Shown here in pieces: positions 7,803 to 15,547 of a DNA stretch of 21,283 nt; position 1 is the first letter of the stretch; every line of letters begins with the position of its first letter. Source of the stretch: Bacteroidota bacterium (GTDB taxonomy: Bacteria > Bacteroidota > Bacteroidia > Cytophagales > Cyclobacteriaceae); NCBI GenBank assembly GCA_003242315.1, contig QGUY01000032.1, positions 1 to 21,283 on the forward strand. The letters are read 5' to 3'. The notes under the pieces are model-generated. The model saw only the letters and a program-made list of their open reading frames with translations, did no database searches and was not told the origin of the DNA. The position numbers and the translations under genes were made by a program.

Positions 7803-7898
7803 GTGAATAGTGATTTTTGATTCGTGATTTGCGATTTTCACCTCAGTCCTCGTTGGGGGTGTCCAATCATAAATCGCAAATCAAGAATCACCGTTCAC
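7803..7898. repeat. Large inverted repeat built of 7-bp units upstream of the DUF4202 gene
   Basis: The left arm (7803-7837) contains four consecutive heptamers at 7810-7837: GTGATTT, TTGATTC, GTGATTT, GCGATTT. The right arm (7871-7898) is the reverse complement of a three-unit version (GTGATTC, TTGATTT, GCGATTT) plus the flanking GTGAAC. The arms therefore differ by exactly one unit. The loop is 7838-7870. The structure would lie in the leader of the DUF4202 mRNA, ending 14 nt before its start codon. Confidence 0.7.
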
Positions 7899-7912
7899 TA
7901 ATTATCTCCTTT

Positions 7913-8503
7913 ATGCAGGAAGACAGACTTGCCAGGGCGTTTGAAGCCTTTGACGCGTATAACAGTCAGGACCCCAACCTTGAGACGGATGGCGGACAGT
8001 CATTCCCAAAAGAGGTATTGTACGCAAACCGCATGACGCGACGCCTCGCCGCTTTTGCACCGGAAGCTCCGGAGTATGTTCAGCTGGCAGCGCGATGCCA
8101 GCACATCGGCCGTTGGGAAATTCCGCGATCCAGCTATCCTATGGATCGAAAGGGATACCTCACATGGCGGACCGAGCTGAAAAGGCATCACGCTTCCATA
8201 GCGGAAAGAATTTTGAAGTCGTGCGGTTACGATGACGCCACTATCGAGCTCGTAAAGTTTCTTCTCCTGAAGAAGCAGCTTCACACTAACCCCGACACGC
8301 AGTTGCTTGAGGACATCGTCTGTCTGGTCTTTTTGGAGCATTACCTCGAAGACTTTGCCTCGCGCCATGAAGAGGATAAGGTCGTCGAGATCCTTCGGAA
8401 GACCCTGAAGAAAATGTCACCGCGCGCAATCAGTGAGGCTCCCGGGTTGGTGCGTTCCGACTACGTACGGAAGCTACTGGAAAAAGCGGTAGCGGAAGCC
8501 TAG
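7913..8503 (+). CDS. DUF4202 domain-containing protein
   Basis: A 196-residue mostly alpha-helical soluble protein matching my recollection of DUF4202. Its characteristic segments are FPKEVLYANRMTRRLAAFAP, ARCQHIGRWEIPRSSYP (H64), YLTWRTELKRHHA (H92/H93) and LLEDIVCLVFLEHYLEDF (E133/D134). The His and acidic residues are distributed as in metal-dependent HD-type helical enzymes, but no activity is known to me. The ATG at 7913 is preferred because the in-frame upstream ATG at 7817 lies inside the 7-bp-unit inverted repeat and would add a non-conserved stretch. It is divergent from nirB across the TACGTA region, so a link with nitrite or siroheme metabolism is plausible but unproven. There is no signal peptide. 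Confidence 0.8.
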   Translation: MQEDRLARAFEAFDAYNSQDPNLETDGGQSFPKEVLYANRMTRRLAAFAPEAPEYVQLAARCQHIGRWEIPRSSYPMDRKGYLTWRTELKRHHASIAERILKSCGYDDATIELVKFLLLKKQLHTNPDTQLLEDIVCLVFLEHYLEDFASRHEEDKVVEILRKTLKKMSPRAISEAPGLVRSDYVRKLLEKAVAEA

Positions 8504-8519
8504 CGGCTATCCGTCGGGT

Positions 8520-9437
8520 TTACAGGAAATCGTCGGTTTCGCGATACGCCTTGATGAGCGCAAGTTCACCTTCCTTGCCGGGTAAGGCGTTGCCGTGTTC
8601 CATTCCCATCACGCCGCGGTATCCTTTGTTATAGATGTGCTTGAAAACATTCTTGTAGTTTATTTCGCCGGTAGTGGGCTCCTTCCTGCCGGGGTTGTCG
8701 CCTATTTGGAAGTATGCGATCTCGTCCCAGCATAAGTCGATGTGCGGGATCAGGTGCCCTTCATTGCGTTGCATGTGATAAATGTCGTACAGGATCTTGC
8801 AGGATGGAGAGCCAACCGCCTTGCAGATCATATAGCTTTGATCGGAGTGGCGAAGGAACAGGTCAGGTGTGTCACTCAGCGGTTCCATGACCATGACGAG
8901 TCCGTGGGGCTCAAATATTTCCGCGGCACGTTTATATGCCTCGATAACATTGGCAGTCTGAATTCCGATGGGAAGATTTCTTTCAAAGAATCCGGGCACA
9001 ACCGTCATCCATTTGGCGTTGACACGCTTGGCCGCTTCCACGGACTTCCGGCAGGCTGCCAGAAACACATCAAGGTGTTCCTTCTTGCCGGTCGTCAATG
9101 ACACCTTCCAGTTTTCTCCACCATCCACAACAAATACCCCCATTGTCATTCCCAGCTTAGTGAGCTCCTCGCCTATCTTTTTTTGCTCCTCAACAGGGCG
9201 ACTAAGCAGGCCATTGTCTTCTATTGCCCTGAACCCCTGGTCATACATGAATCGAATCTGGTCTATAAAATTGTCCCCCGCGTGATGTTTGAACATCCCA
9301 GCGTGTGGCGCATAATTCAGGTTAAAAGGTTTACCGCTGGTGATTTCTTCACCTGCAAAAGCAGTGGTAGCTGTTCCTGCGGTTGCTATACCGGCGGCTG
9401 CAGCTACAGCGTTGCGAACAAACTCTCTTCTTTGCAT
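8520..9437 (-). CDS. Exported TIM-barrel protein, hydroxypyruvate isomerase-like
   Basis: A 305-residue protein of the xylose isomerase-like TIM-barrel superfamily closest in appearance to hydroxypyruvate isomerase (Hyi). A twin-arginine-like leader (MQRREFVRNAVAAAAGIATA) suggests export. The barrel core follows: NYAPHAGMF, then DQGFRAIEDNGL, then LVMVMEPLS with a probable metal-binding or catalytic Glu, ILYDIYHMQRNEG, FQIGDNPGRKEPTTGEINY, and the second conserved Glu in GVMGMEHGNALPG. The ATG at 9437 is chosen over an in-frame TTG at 9446 because it places the RR motif at the very N-terminus. It lies 31 nt after the small alpha/beta-barrel gene, probably in the same transcript, and converges on the DUF4202 gene with a 16-nt gap. 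The true substrate is unknown; exported members may act on sugars. Confidence 0.85.
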   Translation of the reverse strand: MQRREFVRNAVAAAAGIATAGTATTAFAGEEITSGKPFNLNYAPHAGMFKHHAGDNFIDQIRFMYDQGFRAIEDNGLLSRPVEEQKKIGEELTKLGMTMGVFVVDGGENWKVSLTTGKKEHLDVFLAACRKSVEAAKRVNAKWMTVVPGFFERNLPIGIQTANVIEAYKRAAEIFEPHGLVMVMEPLSDTPDLFLRHSDQSYMICKAVGSPSCKILYDIYHMQRNEGHLIPHIDLCWDEIAYFQIGDNPGRKEPTTGEINYKNVFKHIYNKGYRGVMGMEHGNALPGKEGELALIKAYRETDDFL

Positions 9438-9468
9438 GACTAACAATTATGTTGACACAGATTTTGAT

Positions 9469-9792
9469 TTATTCAAGCTCCACGCGTTCAAAGACGGGAA
9501 TCGTCTTTTGAAATTCGGGGAGGTCGGCGGCCTTTTCAAAAGTGCTGATCTTGTCTTGCTCCATCCAGTACTCCTGTACTTCGGGATGCTCACCGACAAG
9601 GTCGACAGCCTCAGGACTTGCCCATTCGAATATCACGAGGATACGCCCGTCGCGCGCTTTCAGTCCGATAACCTTGGTGTCAGAAATGAAGCCGTTCCGT
9701 CGCAACATGGGAAATGCGGCACGGAGGTGGCTGAGTAGCTCTTCCTCCTTACCTTTGTGCGGTCTGTATAAAATGACACCAACGGGGCGCAT
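9469..9792 (-). CDS. Small dimeric alpha/beta-barrel (ABM-like) protein
   Basis: A 107-residue protein with the beta-alpha-beta pattern of the ferredoxin-like dimeric alpha/beta barrel superfamily (antibiotic biosynthesis monooxygenase-like). It shows MRPVGVILYRPHKGKEEELL, then DGRILVIFEWAS, then HPEVQEYWMEQ, and ends in FERVELE. The frame stays open upstream to 10041, but the ATG at 9792 is chosen because the extension would run antisense through the start of the RNA methyltransferase gene. It is divergent from that gene with a 61-bp gap and is followed closely by the Hyi-like gene. The function is unknown; family members range from monooxygenases and heme-degrading enzymes to simple binding proteins. 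Confidence 0.72.
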   Translation of the reverse strand: MRPVGVILYRPHKGKEEELLSHLRAAFPMLRRNGFISDTKVIGLKARDGRILVIFEWASPEAVDLVGEHPEVQEYWMEQDKISTFEKAADLPEFQKTIPVFERVELE

Positions 9793-9853
9793 CTTTCCGG
9801 GTTTAAGAATCAATTTAGGAACATTCCAGGAATTACGGAACGCGGCCGTCTGA

Positions 9854-11071
9854 ATGAAAGATACGATGGTATCACAAAAGAAGATACACCGACCTCTTAT
9901 TGAGGCTGTAGTCCACATTCTGCGGACTGTATTTGAAGAGAACGGATATGCCGACCGGGTCTTGGAAACCATCTTCAAGAATAACCCCAAATGGGGTGCC
10001 CGTGACCGACGATTTATTGCCGAAACGGCATACTCGATCATCCGCCAATACCGCCTCCTGAAGGAAAGTGCCCTATGCGAAGACAGTAACTACTACTGCC
10101 TCATCGCGGCATATTTGACTCTGAAAGGCTTCGAAATCCCTTCCTGGCCTGAACTTCAGATTGATCGCAACGCAGTGACTACCCGGCACAAAGCCTTGCT
10201 CGGTATAAGGAAGATTCGGGAGTCGATACCGGACTGGCTGGACGACCGCGGTGAGCGAGAACTGGGCGAGCGGTGGGAAACAGAATTGCGTGCACTTAAC
10301 GAGGAAGCACACCTTGTGCTTCGAGCCAACACGCTGAAAAATACGTCCGACCAGTTGATGAACATTCTTCGCGACGAAGGCGTTGAAACCGAACTTGTAC
10401 CAGGTTTCCCTGATGCCCTCATCGTTAAAAAGAGACAAAACGTTTTCAGGCTAAAGTCGTTTCACGAAGGCCGGTTCGAGGTGCAGGACGCCGCATCCCA
10501 GATGGTGGCACCATTTGTAGATGCGGCACCGGGGTCGCGTGTGGTAGATGCATGCGCCGGTGCAGGCGGCAAGAGTCTTCACCTTGCCGCGCTGATGCAC
10601 AACAGAGGTCGCCTCATCGCGCTCGATGTAGCGGGATGGAAACTGACTGAACTCCGGCGGCGCGCGCGACGCGCAGGCGTGGACAATCTTGAAACCCGAT
10701 TGATCGATTCACCGAAGGTCATTAAACGACTGGCGGAGACGGCCGACAGGGTATTGCTTGATGTACCCTGTTCCGGGTTGGGTGTGCTTAAACGAAATCC
10801 GGACACGAAGTGGAAACTTACCGAAGAACAGATCGAAGAAATCGGAAGACAGCAAGCAGAGATCCTGGATACCTACGCCGCCATGGTACGCCCGGGTGGA
10901 TACCTTGTTTACGCGACATGCAGCATTCTGCCGTCTGAAAACGAAAATAGAATCAACGCGTTCCTGGAACGACACAGGGGCATGTTTGAAATGGTCGATG
11001 AAAAGCGTCTATGGCCATCAAATGGTTTTGACGGATTCTACATGGCGCGATTGCGACGGTCGACCTTATAA
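9854..11071 (+). CDS. RsmB/NOP-family RNA cytosine-5 methyltransferase
   Basis: A 405-residue SAM-dependent RNA m5C methyltransferase, probably acting on rRNA. The N-terminal helical region (about 10-150) resembles the NusB-like/RsmB N-domain. The Rossmann methyltransferase domain starts at about residue 210. The SAM-binding loop is ACAGAGGKS (233-241), followed by the acidic residue in ALDVAGWKL. Motif IV is DVPCSGLG (C306) and motif VI is ATCS (C356, the probable nucleophile); both cysteines of the family are present. Starts at 9854 (ATG) and 9866 (ATG) are both possible. No C-terminal PUA domain is visible. It is followed by a terminator at 11088-11129 and is divergent from the small ABM-like gene. 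Whether it is the true RsmB (16S C967) cannot be decided from sequence alone. Confidence 0.92.
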   Translation: MKDTMVSQKKIHRPLIEAVVHILRTVFEENGYADRVLETIFKNNPKWGARDRRFIAETAYSIIRQYRLLKESALCEDSNYYCLIAAYLTLKGFEIPSWPELQIDRNAVTTRHKALLGIRKIRESIPDWLDDRGERELGERWETELRALNEEAHLVLRANTLKNTSDQLMNILRDEGVETELVPGFPDALIVKKRQNVFRLKSFHEGRFEVQDAASQMVAPFVDAAPGSRVVDACAGAGGKSLHLAALMHNRGRLIALDVAGWKLTELRRRARRAGVDNLETRLIDSPKVIKRLAETADRVLLDVPCSGLGVLKRNPDTKWKLTEEQIEEIGRQQAEILDTYAAMVRPGGYLVYATCSILPSENENRINAFLERHRGMFEMVDEKRLWPSNGFDGFYMARLRRSTL

Positions 11072-11087
11072 TACTAATACCCTGTTT

Positions 11088-11129
11088 GTCAGCAATTAAG
11101 CTGTCTTTCACTTGCTGGCGGCTTTTTTT
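11088..11129 (+). terminator. Rho-independent terminator after the RNA methyltransferase
   Basis: GTCAGCAA (11088-11095) pairs with TTGCTGGC (11112-11119), with one G-U pair, around a 16-nt loop. It is followed by GGCTTTTTTT. It lies 16 nt after the methyltransferase stop. Confidence 0.6.
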
Positions 11130-11141
11130 CAGCTATCTTTA
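11112..11141 (+). promoter_or_regulatory. Candidate Bacteroidota-type promoter for the MBOAT/SGNH cassette
   Basis: TTG (11112-11114), 19 nt, then TATCTTTA (11134-11141) approximates the Bacteroidota -33/-7 pattern (TTTG, N19, TAnnTTTG) with one mismatch in each box. It overlaps the 3' arm of the preceding terminator and leaves a leader of roughly 90 nt to the ATG at 11239. Confidence 0.35.
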
Positions 11142-11238
11142 AGTTTTTTGACACCCATGTTACTTGTCCTGTTCGCAAAGGAACCCTTAACCTTGCGAGA
11201 ATTTTGGCAGCACAAGATTCGCACTAACAGAGCCACTT

Positions 11239-12642
11239 ATGCTTTTTAACAGCTTTGCGTTCGTAGTTCTACTGCTGATCACATTCACGTTGTATTACAC
11301 GCCGCGCTTGTACCGACTCCAGATTCCCATACTCATCGTTTCAAGCCTGATATTCTACTCCTACAACCAACCTGTATTGGTGCTGTTGTTGCTCGGGTCT
11401 ATCACGATAAACATTTTTACAAGTTACTACGTCACTTATGGAAATCAGGATCGCCGGAAACTTTATGCCATTCTCGGTGTCGTCCTGAATCTGGCCACCT
11501 TGTTGTTCTTTAAGTACAGCCCGTTGTTTGGAAGGACATTGTTCCGCGAGACTAGTTCGATCGGAGAGTTTCTCATTACGATACCGCTTCCAATCGGAAT
11601 TTCATTCTTTACGTTTCAAGGCATCAGTCTTGTCGTTGACGTCTTCAAGCAAAACTATTTCAGGGATCACGATATAATCCCTGCATCGCTATCCCAACAC
11701 GCGATGCGAACGGCATTCTTCATAGGCTTCTTTCCGGGGTTGGTAGCTGGCCCGATTGTAAAGGCTCACGACTTCCTGCCGCAGATTGAAGCGAAGAAGT
11801 TCAAAGACATTGACTGGGAACGATGTTTCCGGTTGCTGGTATTGGGGTACTTTCTCAAGATGGTGATTGCGGATAACCTAAAAGAGTTTACGTTCTGGAT
11901 CACCTATCCCTACTTTCAGGGATTTAAGACGATCCCGCTCATTGGGCTGTTGTTTGGATACTCTTTCCAGATTTTCGCCGACTTTGCGGGATACTCCCTC
12001 ATTGCTATCGGTCTGGCCAAACTGTTTGGCTACAATTTCAAAGACAACTTCAACTTCCCCTACATTTCGACTTCCTTCAAGGAGTTTTGGAAGCGATGGC
12101 ACATTTCGCTGTCGTCCTTCCTTATGGAATATCTGTATATTCCCCTCGGAGGCAACAGAAGAGGCAAAGCAAGAACTTATGTCAACCTCATGCTCACCAT
12201 GATCCTTGGAGGACTCTGGCATGGTGCAGCATGGAGTTATGCCGTTTGGGGAACATTCCACGGTTTGGCGCTAGCTGTTGAGCGATTCGTTACCGACCGG
12301 ATAAGAATAAATCCTAATCTTCTGGTCAATACACTGAAAGGAATGATGGTATTCTGCTTCGTGACGCTGGCGTGGCTCTTGTTTAAGTTGCCTGACTTTA
12401 GTCATGTAATAGAATACTTTAAGGCAATGTCACTGAACCAGGGACTCATGTCTGGATCCGTGTTGTTGTACATCATGTTATACTCGATACCCGTAATCCT
12501 TTACCACATTCACTACCTAGTCAGGGAGAGGACAGTTTACGAGCGTGTCCGCCAGGTGGAGTATCTACCGTACGGACTGATGGTATTCTTAATTATCACC
12601 AACAGCGGACCGGCTGGGGCGTTCATTTATTTCCAATTCTGA
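11239..12642 (+). CDS. MBOAT-family membrane O-acyltransferase (AlgI/DltB type)
   Basis: A 467-residue polytopic membrane protein with about ten or more hydrophobic segments, matching the MBOAT family of AlgI-like O-acetyltransferases that transfer acetyl groups across the inner membrane to exported polysaccharide. Family hallmarks are LPIGISFFTFQ (about 116-126), GFFPGLVAGPIVKAHDFLPQ (163-182), FADFAGYSLIAIGLAKLFGY, SFKEFWKRWHISLSSFL (H288), YIPLGGNRRG (300-309), and GGLWHGAAW with the likely catalytic H328. The SGNH partner starts 2 nt after its stop, the usual AlgI/AlgJ or PatA/PatB arrangement. No polysaccharide synthase is adjacent, so the acceptor is unknown. DltB-type alanylation is unlikely because no dltA/dltC lies nearby. 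Confidence 0.93.
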   Translation: MLFNSFAFVVLLLITFTLYYTPRLYRLQIPILIVSSLIFYSYNQPVLVLLLLGSITINIFTSYYVTYGNQDRRKLYAILGVVLNLATLLFFKYSPLFGRTLFRETSSIGEFLITIPLPIGISFFTFQGISLVVDVFKQNYFRDHDIIPASLSQHAMRTAFFIGFFPGLVAGPIVKAHDFLPQIEAKKFKDIDWERCFRLLVLGYFLKMVIADNLKEFTFWITYPYFQGFKTIPLIGLLFGYSFQIFADFAGYSLIAIGLAKLFGYNFKDNFNFPYISTSFKEFWKRWHISLSSFLMEYLYIPLGGNRRGKARTYVNLMLTMILGGLWHGAAWSYAVWGTFHGLALAVERFVTDRIRINPNLLVNTLKGMMVFCFVTLAWLLFKLPDFSHVIEYFKAMSLNQGLMSGSVLLYIMLYSIPVILYHIHYLVRERTVYERVRQVEYLPYGLMVFLIITNSGPAGAFIYFQF

Positions 12643-12644
12643 CC

Positions 12645-13535
12645 ATGATTAAGAAATCATTAATAACTGCCTTAGTCTTGCTGCTACTGCATGCCTTAGT
12701 CGTATACCTTTATCCCATATCGAGCACGCAATATGCATTGCAGGGTAATACAATCAAGGCACAGCAATTTATCTACGGTGGCGCACAGGAAAACATCATT
12801 ATCGGCTCTTCTCTGTCTAATCGATTAGTAATGGACAGCCTTCAGGGAATGAGTAACCTGTCATTCTCAGGAATGGGCATTTTTGATGGGCTAAGCATCC
12901 TCAATCACAGTGATGTGACACCCCGCATTGTGTTCATCGAAACGAACATTATGTCGCGTGGCGAAAATGAACACTTTACTTCTTACGTAAACTCTCCAAT
13001 ACTAAGCCCTGTTAAGGAGGCGATACCTTCTCTTCGTGATGAATATCAGCCGATTGGCATGCTGGGCCAACTTATCATCAGCACCTTCAAAAAGGATATG
13101 GCGGGTCAGGAAGTTATCGATCAGACTGCGACGACACAACAGGAGGGTGACGACGCATTCTTCAGGAAAATGCTCGCCATCGAAGCCGAAAAACTCAGCA
13201 AAGTACCCGATACCGCGAGTCTGATTCCGCGCTTTGAACAACTGGCACTTGAGGTAGAACGCCTCGAAGCAAAGGGTGCGAGGGTAATCTTTTTCGAGAT
13301 GCCCGTAAACGAGACGCTTTGCGATCTCCCTCAACCGCAAACCATCCGCTCGCTCTACCGCAAGTACTTTCCCGAAAGCAAATACGCCTATATCACGGTA
13401 CCGCACTGCTCCGGCTACAAAACTACCGATGGTGCCCATCTCGCCGGCGAAGAGGCGACGCGATATACGATGTATTTCAAAACTCACGCCGAAGCGCTAT
13501 TGGCGAACCAGGGCCGGCTTGTCAATCAACCCTGA
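12645..13535 (+). CDS. Periplasmic SGNH/AlgJ-like partner of the MBOAT acetyltransferase
   Basis: A 296-residue protein with an N-terminal hydrophobic segment (about 5-23, signal anchor) and an SGNH-hydrolase-like body. Block I is IIIGSSLSNR (S55/S56), a strand IVFIETNIMSRG follows, VIFFEMPVN is a central strand, and the C-terminal TTDGAHLAGEEA holds the probable Asp-x-x-His pair D262/H265. These residues match the acetyl-esterase/transferase dyad-triad of AlgJ, AlgX and PatB-type proteins that finish O-acetylation in the periplasm. It is separated by 2 nt from the MBOAT gene, so they form one operon. No close named family is recognised, and the protein is shorter than AlgX, with no carbohydrate-binding module visible. 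The acceptor polymer is unknown. Confidence 0.8.
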   Translation: MIKKSLITALVLLLLHALVVYLYPISSTQYALQGNTIKAQQFIYGGAQENIIIGSSLSNRLVMDSLQGMSNLSFSGMGIFDGLSILNHSDVTPRIVFIETNIMSRGENEHFTSYVNSPILSPVKEAIPSLRDEYQPIGMLGQLIISTFKKDMAGQEVIDQTATTQQEGDDAFFRKMLAIEAEKLSKVPDTASLIPRFEQLALEVERLEAKGARVIFFEMPVNETLCDLPQPQTIRSLYRKYFPESKYAYITVPHCSGYKTTDGAHLAGEEATRYTMYFKTHAEALLANQGRLVNQP

Positions 13536-13671
13536 ACGCTCCGGCATTGTCATCAGTAAACCTGTTCAAATCCTTCACGTTCAACAATCGTGTTTACCTG
13601 TACACGTTGATGAAACTCCGGCTCAGAATATTTGAAGTGTTACCGTAAAGCGACCTCGGTCTGCTTACAGC

Positions 13672-13687
13672 AACACTCCAACACTCC
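13672..13687. repeat. 8-bp direct tandem repeat (AACACTCC x2)
   Basis: AACACTCC occurs at 13672-13679 and 13680-13687, followed by the degenerate AGCACTTT. It lies in the 158-bp gap between the convergent SGNH and cytochrome genes and abuts the cytochrome stop. I see no gene in this gap and no clear terminator. Confidence 0.5.
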
Positions 13688-13693
13688 AGCACT

Positions 13694-14296
13694 TTACCTC
13701 ATCGCCTCCAACCGGTTCGGAGGAATGGGTGCAGGTACCGCGTTTTCTACGGGCTTGATGGATTTCAGGTACGCGAAAATTGACCTGAGATCTTCATCTG
13801 TGAAGTGACGGTACATCTCCCAGGGCATGGGCGGCAACAGGGGACGATTTGTTTCAAGACCTTTGGCCTTGCCTCTGCGGATGGCGGTTTCGAATTGCTC
13901 GTAGGACCAGTTGCCAATGCCCGTTTCGTCGGGTGTGAGGTTAGCGGAAAATGACACACCCCAGGGACCAACAAACGCAGTCAATCCCATGTCAAAAAGC
14001 ACCCATTGCCTTGCATCCTGCGGAATATCGGCCACAGGTTGCTGACTCGGATGGCCCGATAACAACCTTGCGGTGTCAATCTGTGGTCCTTCAGGGGTCA
14101 TCACTTTAGGTGAGTGGCAATCGTGACAGGCACCTATAGTAACCAGGTAAGCGCCACGTTCTATCATTTCGGCGGAATCACCCGAAGCATAGGGTTCGGA
14201 CCATGTGCCATGATCTTCTTCACTGTGTGAACCACACGCCGCCATTAACAGCATGGCTGCAATTAGTATTACACTTTGTTTCATTTGAACCATCAT
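13694..14296 (-). CDS. Monoheme cytochrome c lipoprotein
   Basis: A 200-residue exported cytochrome c. A lipoprotein signal ends in MLLMAAC (C21 counting from the start used), suggesting anchoring in a membrane facing the periplasm. A single heme-binding motif C57-H-D-C60-H61 lies in GACHDCHSPKV, and the probable distal axial Met is M157 in LPPMPWEMYRHF, followed by the terminal helix DLRSIFAYLKSIKPV. The start is uncertain: ATG at 14296, 14293 or 14284 (giving MKQSVILIA...) are all in frame, and the last gives the most typical signal peptide. It resembles class I cytochrome subunits found with periplasmic dehydrogenases, but no partner enzyme is adjacent. It is divergent from the AraC-type gene with a 222-bp gap. 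Confidence 0.88.
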   Translation of the reverse strand: MMVQMKQSVILIAAMLLMAACGSHSEEDHGTWSEPYASGDSAEMIERGAYLVTIGACHDCHSPKVMTPEGPQIDTARLLSGHPSQQPVADIPQDARQWVLFDMGLTAFVGPWGVSFSANLTPDETGIGNWSYEQFETAIRRGKAKGLETNRPLLPPMPWEMYRHFTDEDLRSIFAYLKSIKPVENAVPAPIPPNRLEAMR

Positions 14297-14518
14297 TTTT
14301 ATTGACTTTATGCACCTAAACGAAGGCTGGTTGGCGTGCCGTCAACGCATGGTCGATGAAGACCTACGCGAAATCACCGAATCTCATATACCATCCCGGA
14401 AGGCAGGGAGAAAACAAAAAAAGCGGTTCGGGTGTAACCCTATCCCGCAAATTCCGTGATAAGCACGTATTGAAATCCGGCCATATGAAAGGTCCGTCCG
14501 GTATGTAATCCCTGTCCG
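14297..14518. other. Divergent intergenic region (cytochrome c / AraC regulator)
   Basis: A 222-bp gap that should hold the promoters of both divergent genes. I see no clear -7 box, terminator, strong dyad or small gene in it. Confidence 0.4.
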
Positions 14519-15535
14519 ATGAGTTCAGTTCACAATTACATTGCCGTCAATAATCCAGATATTCCCCTTCTGAGTCCGGAAGGTCACTCTGATCCGCGGA
14601 TGGGTGTACTGACGGACGTTTCAAGTCTCATGGCATCGTCGTTCAATCCCAACGAACTTCCCAGTGGCTATGAGGCGCGCCTGCACGATATCTACCTTCC
14701 GAACGCTACCGTCAGAACTTATCGTGGCAAGTTTGCCTATAACGTACGACTGGTGACAGAAAGCGGGGCCAACAGCGAACAGGTAGGCAGCTGTCTTTTC
14801 CTCGACGGAAGAATGACCACAATGCTGAATGGAAAAAGCAAAGGTATAGTGATCAGCAAGGGCCAGCAGAATTTCAAGTACGATCCCAATCGGGAGTTTT
14901 CTCATTGGGGAGATGCTGATACCTCGTATCACATCCTCCACTTCTCTATCGATCCAAAGTATTTCATTTCTTTTTTGCCTCAGGATGAACCGTGGGCTGA
15001 CGATCTCACGAACAGGATATTAAGAAGTGAACGCATTATCGGTGATAGCCCTGCTTATATCAGTTTGCAGCAACACAAGGTGATTCAGAATTTGCTTGAC
15101 TGCCCAATGTCAGGCAAGATGGCGCAGATTCTGATGGAAACCTCCGTGGTCCAAATTGTCTTGTGGCAGCTGCACGCGCTCTTCCGCGATACAGAAGGCA
15201 GGCGACCTGCCCGCATCGCGCAGCACGACCACGATGTAGCGAATGCGTTGAAGGAATATCTCACCGCAAACTTTCTCGACGACCATTCGCTCGCCAGTCT
15301 GGCCCGGCACTTCGGCGTGAATTCGAACAAGCTCATGTTCCTTTTCAAGAGTGTCTTCGGCACCAGCATCTTTGAATACATCAGCGATCTGAAAATGGAA
15401 TATGCGATGCGACTCATCCGTGAAGACCAAAAGTTTGTAACGGAAGCGGCGCGCATCCTCGGCTATAAGAACCCGCACCACTTCTCAGCTGCATTCAAGA
15501 AGAAGTTTGGTATTTGTCCTTCCGCTGTCAAGTAG
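14519..15535 (+). CDS. AraC-family transcriptional regulator
   Basis: A 338-residue regulator with a C-terminal AraC/XylS double helix-turn-helix (about 240-338). The first HTH is SLASLARHFGVNSNKLMFLF, a linker helix follows (YISDLKMEYAMRLI), and the second HTH is VTEAARILGYKNPHHFSAAF, ending in KKKFGICPSAVK. The N-terminal 230 residues form a ligand/dimerisation region resembling the PchR-type AraC subgroup common in Bacteroidota (for example VRLVTESGANSEQVGSCLFL), but no ligand can be named. It is 12 nt upstream of a small DUF1330-like gene, apparently the same operon, and divergent from the cytochrome c gene, which it could control. Confidence 0.9.
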   Translation: MSSVHNYIAVNNPDIPLLSPEGHSDPRMGVLTDVSSLMASSFNPNELPSGYEARLHDIYLPNATVRTYRGKFAYNVRLVTESGANSEQVGSCLFLDGRMTTMLNGKSKGIVISKGQQNFKYDPNREFSHWGDADTSYHILHFSIDPKYFISFLPQDEPWADDLTNRILRSERIIGDSPAYISLQQHKVIQNLLDCPMSGKMAQILMETSVVQIVLWQLHALFRDTEGRRPARIAQHDHDVANALKEYLTANFLDDHSLASLARHFGVNSNKLMFLFKSVFGTSIFEYISDLKMEYAMRLIREDQKFVTEAARILGYKNPHHFSAAFKKKFGICPSAVK

Positions 15536-15547
15536 TTCGTTACTTAC

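Noticed and set aside
7817..7912. N-terminal extension of the DUF4202 protein from an ATG at 7817
   Set aside because: The extra 32 residues are encoded by the 7-bp-unit inverted repeat and are low in similarity to any protein domain; the ATG at 7913 begins the conserved part.
9793..10041. Upstream extension of the small minus-strand ABM-like frame to 10041
   Set aside because: It would run antisense through the start of the well-supported RNA methyltransferase gene, and the extra residues do not resemble the family; the ATG at 9792 fits the fold.
13002..13487. 161-residue open frame on the minus strand
   Set aside because: It lies wholly antisense inside the SGNH partner gene and has no independent evidence.
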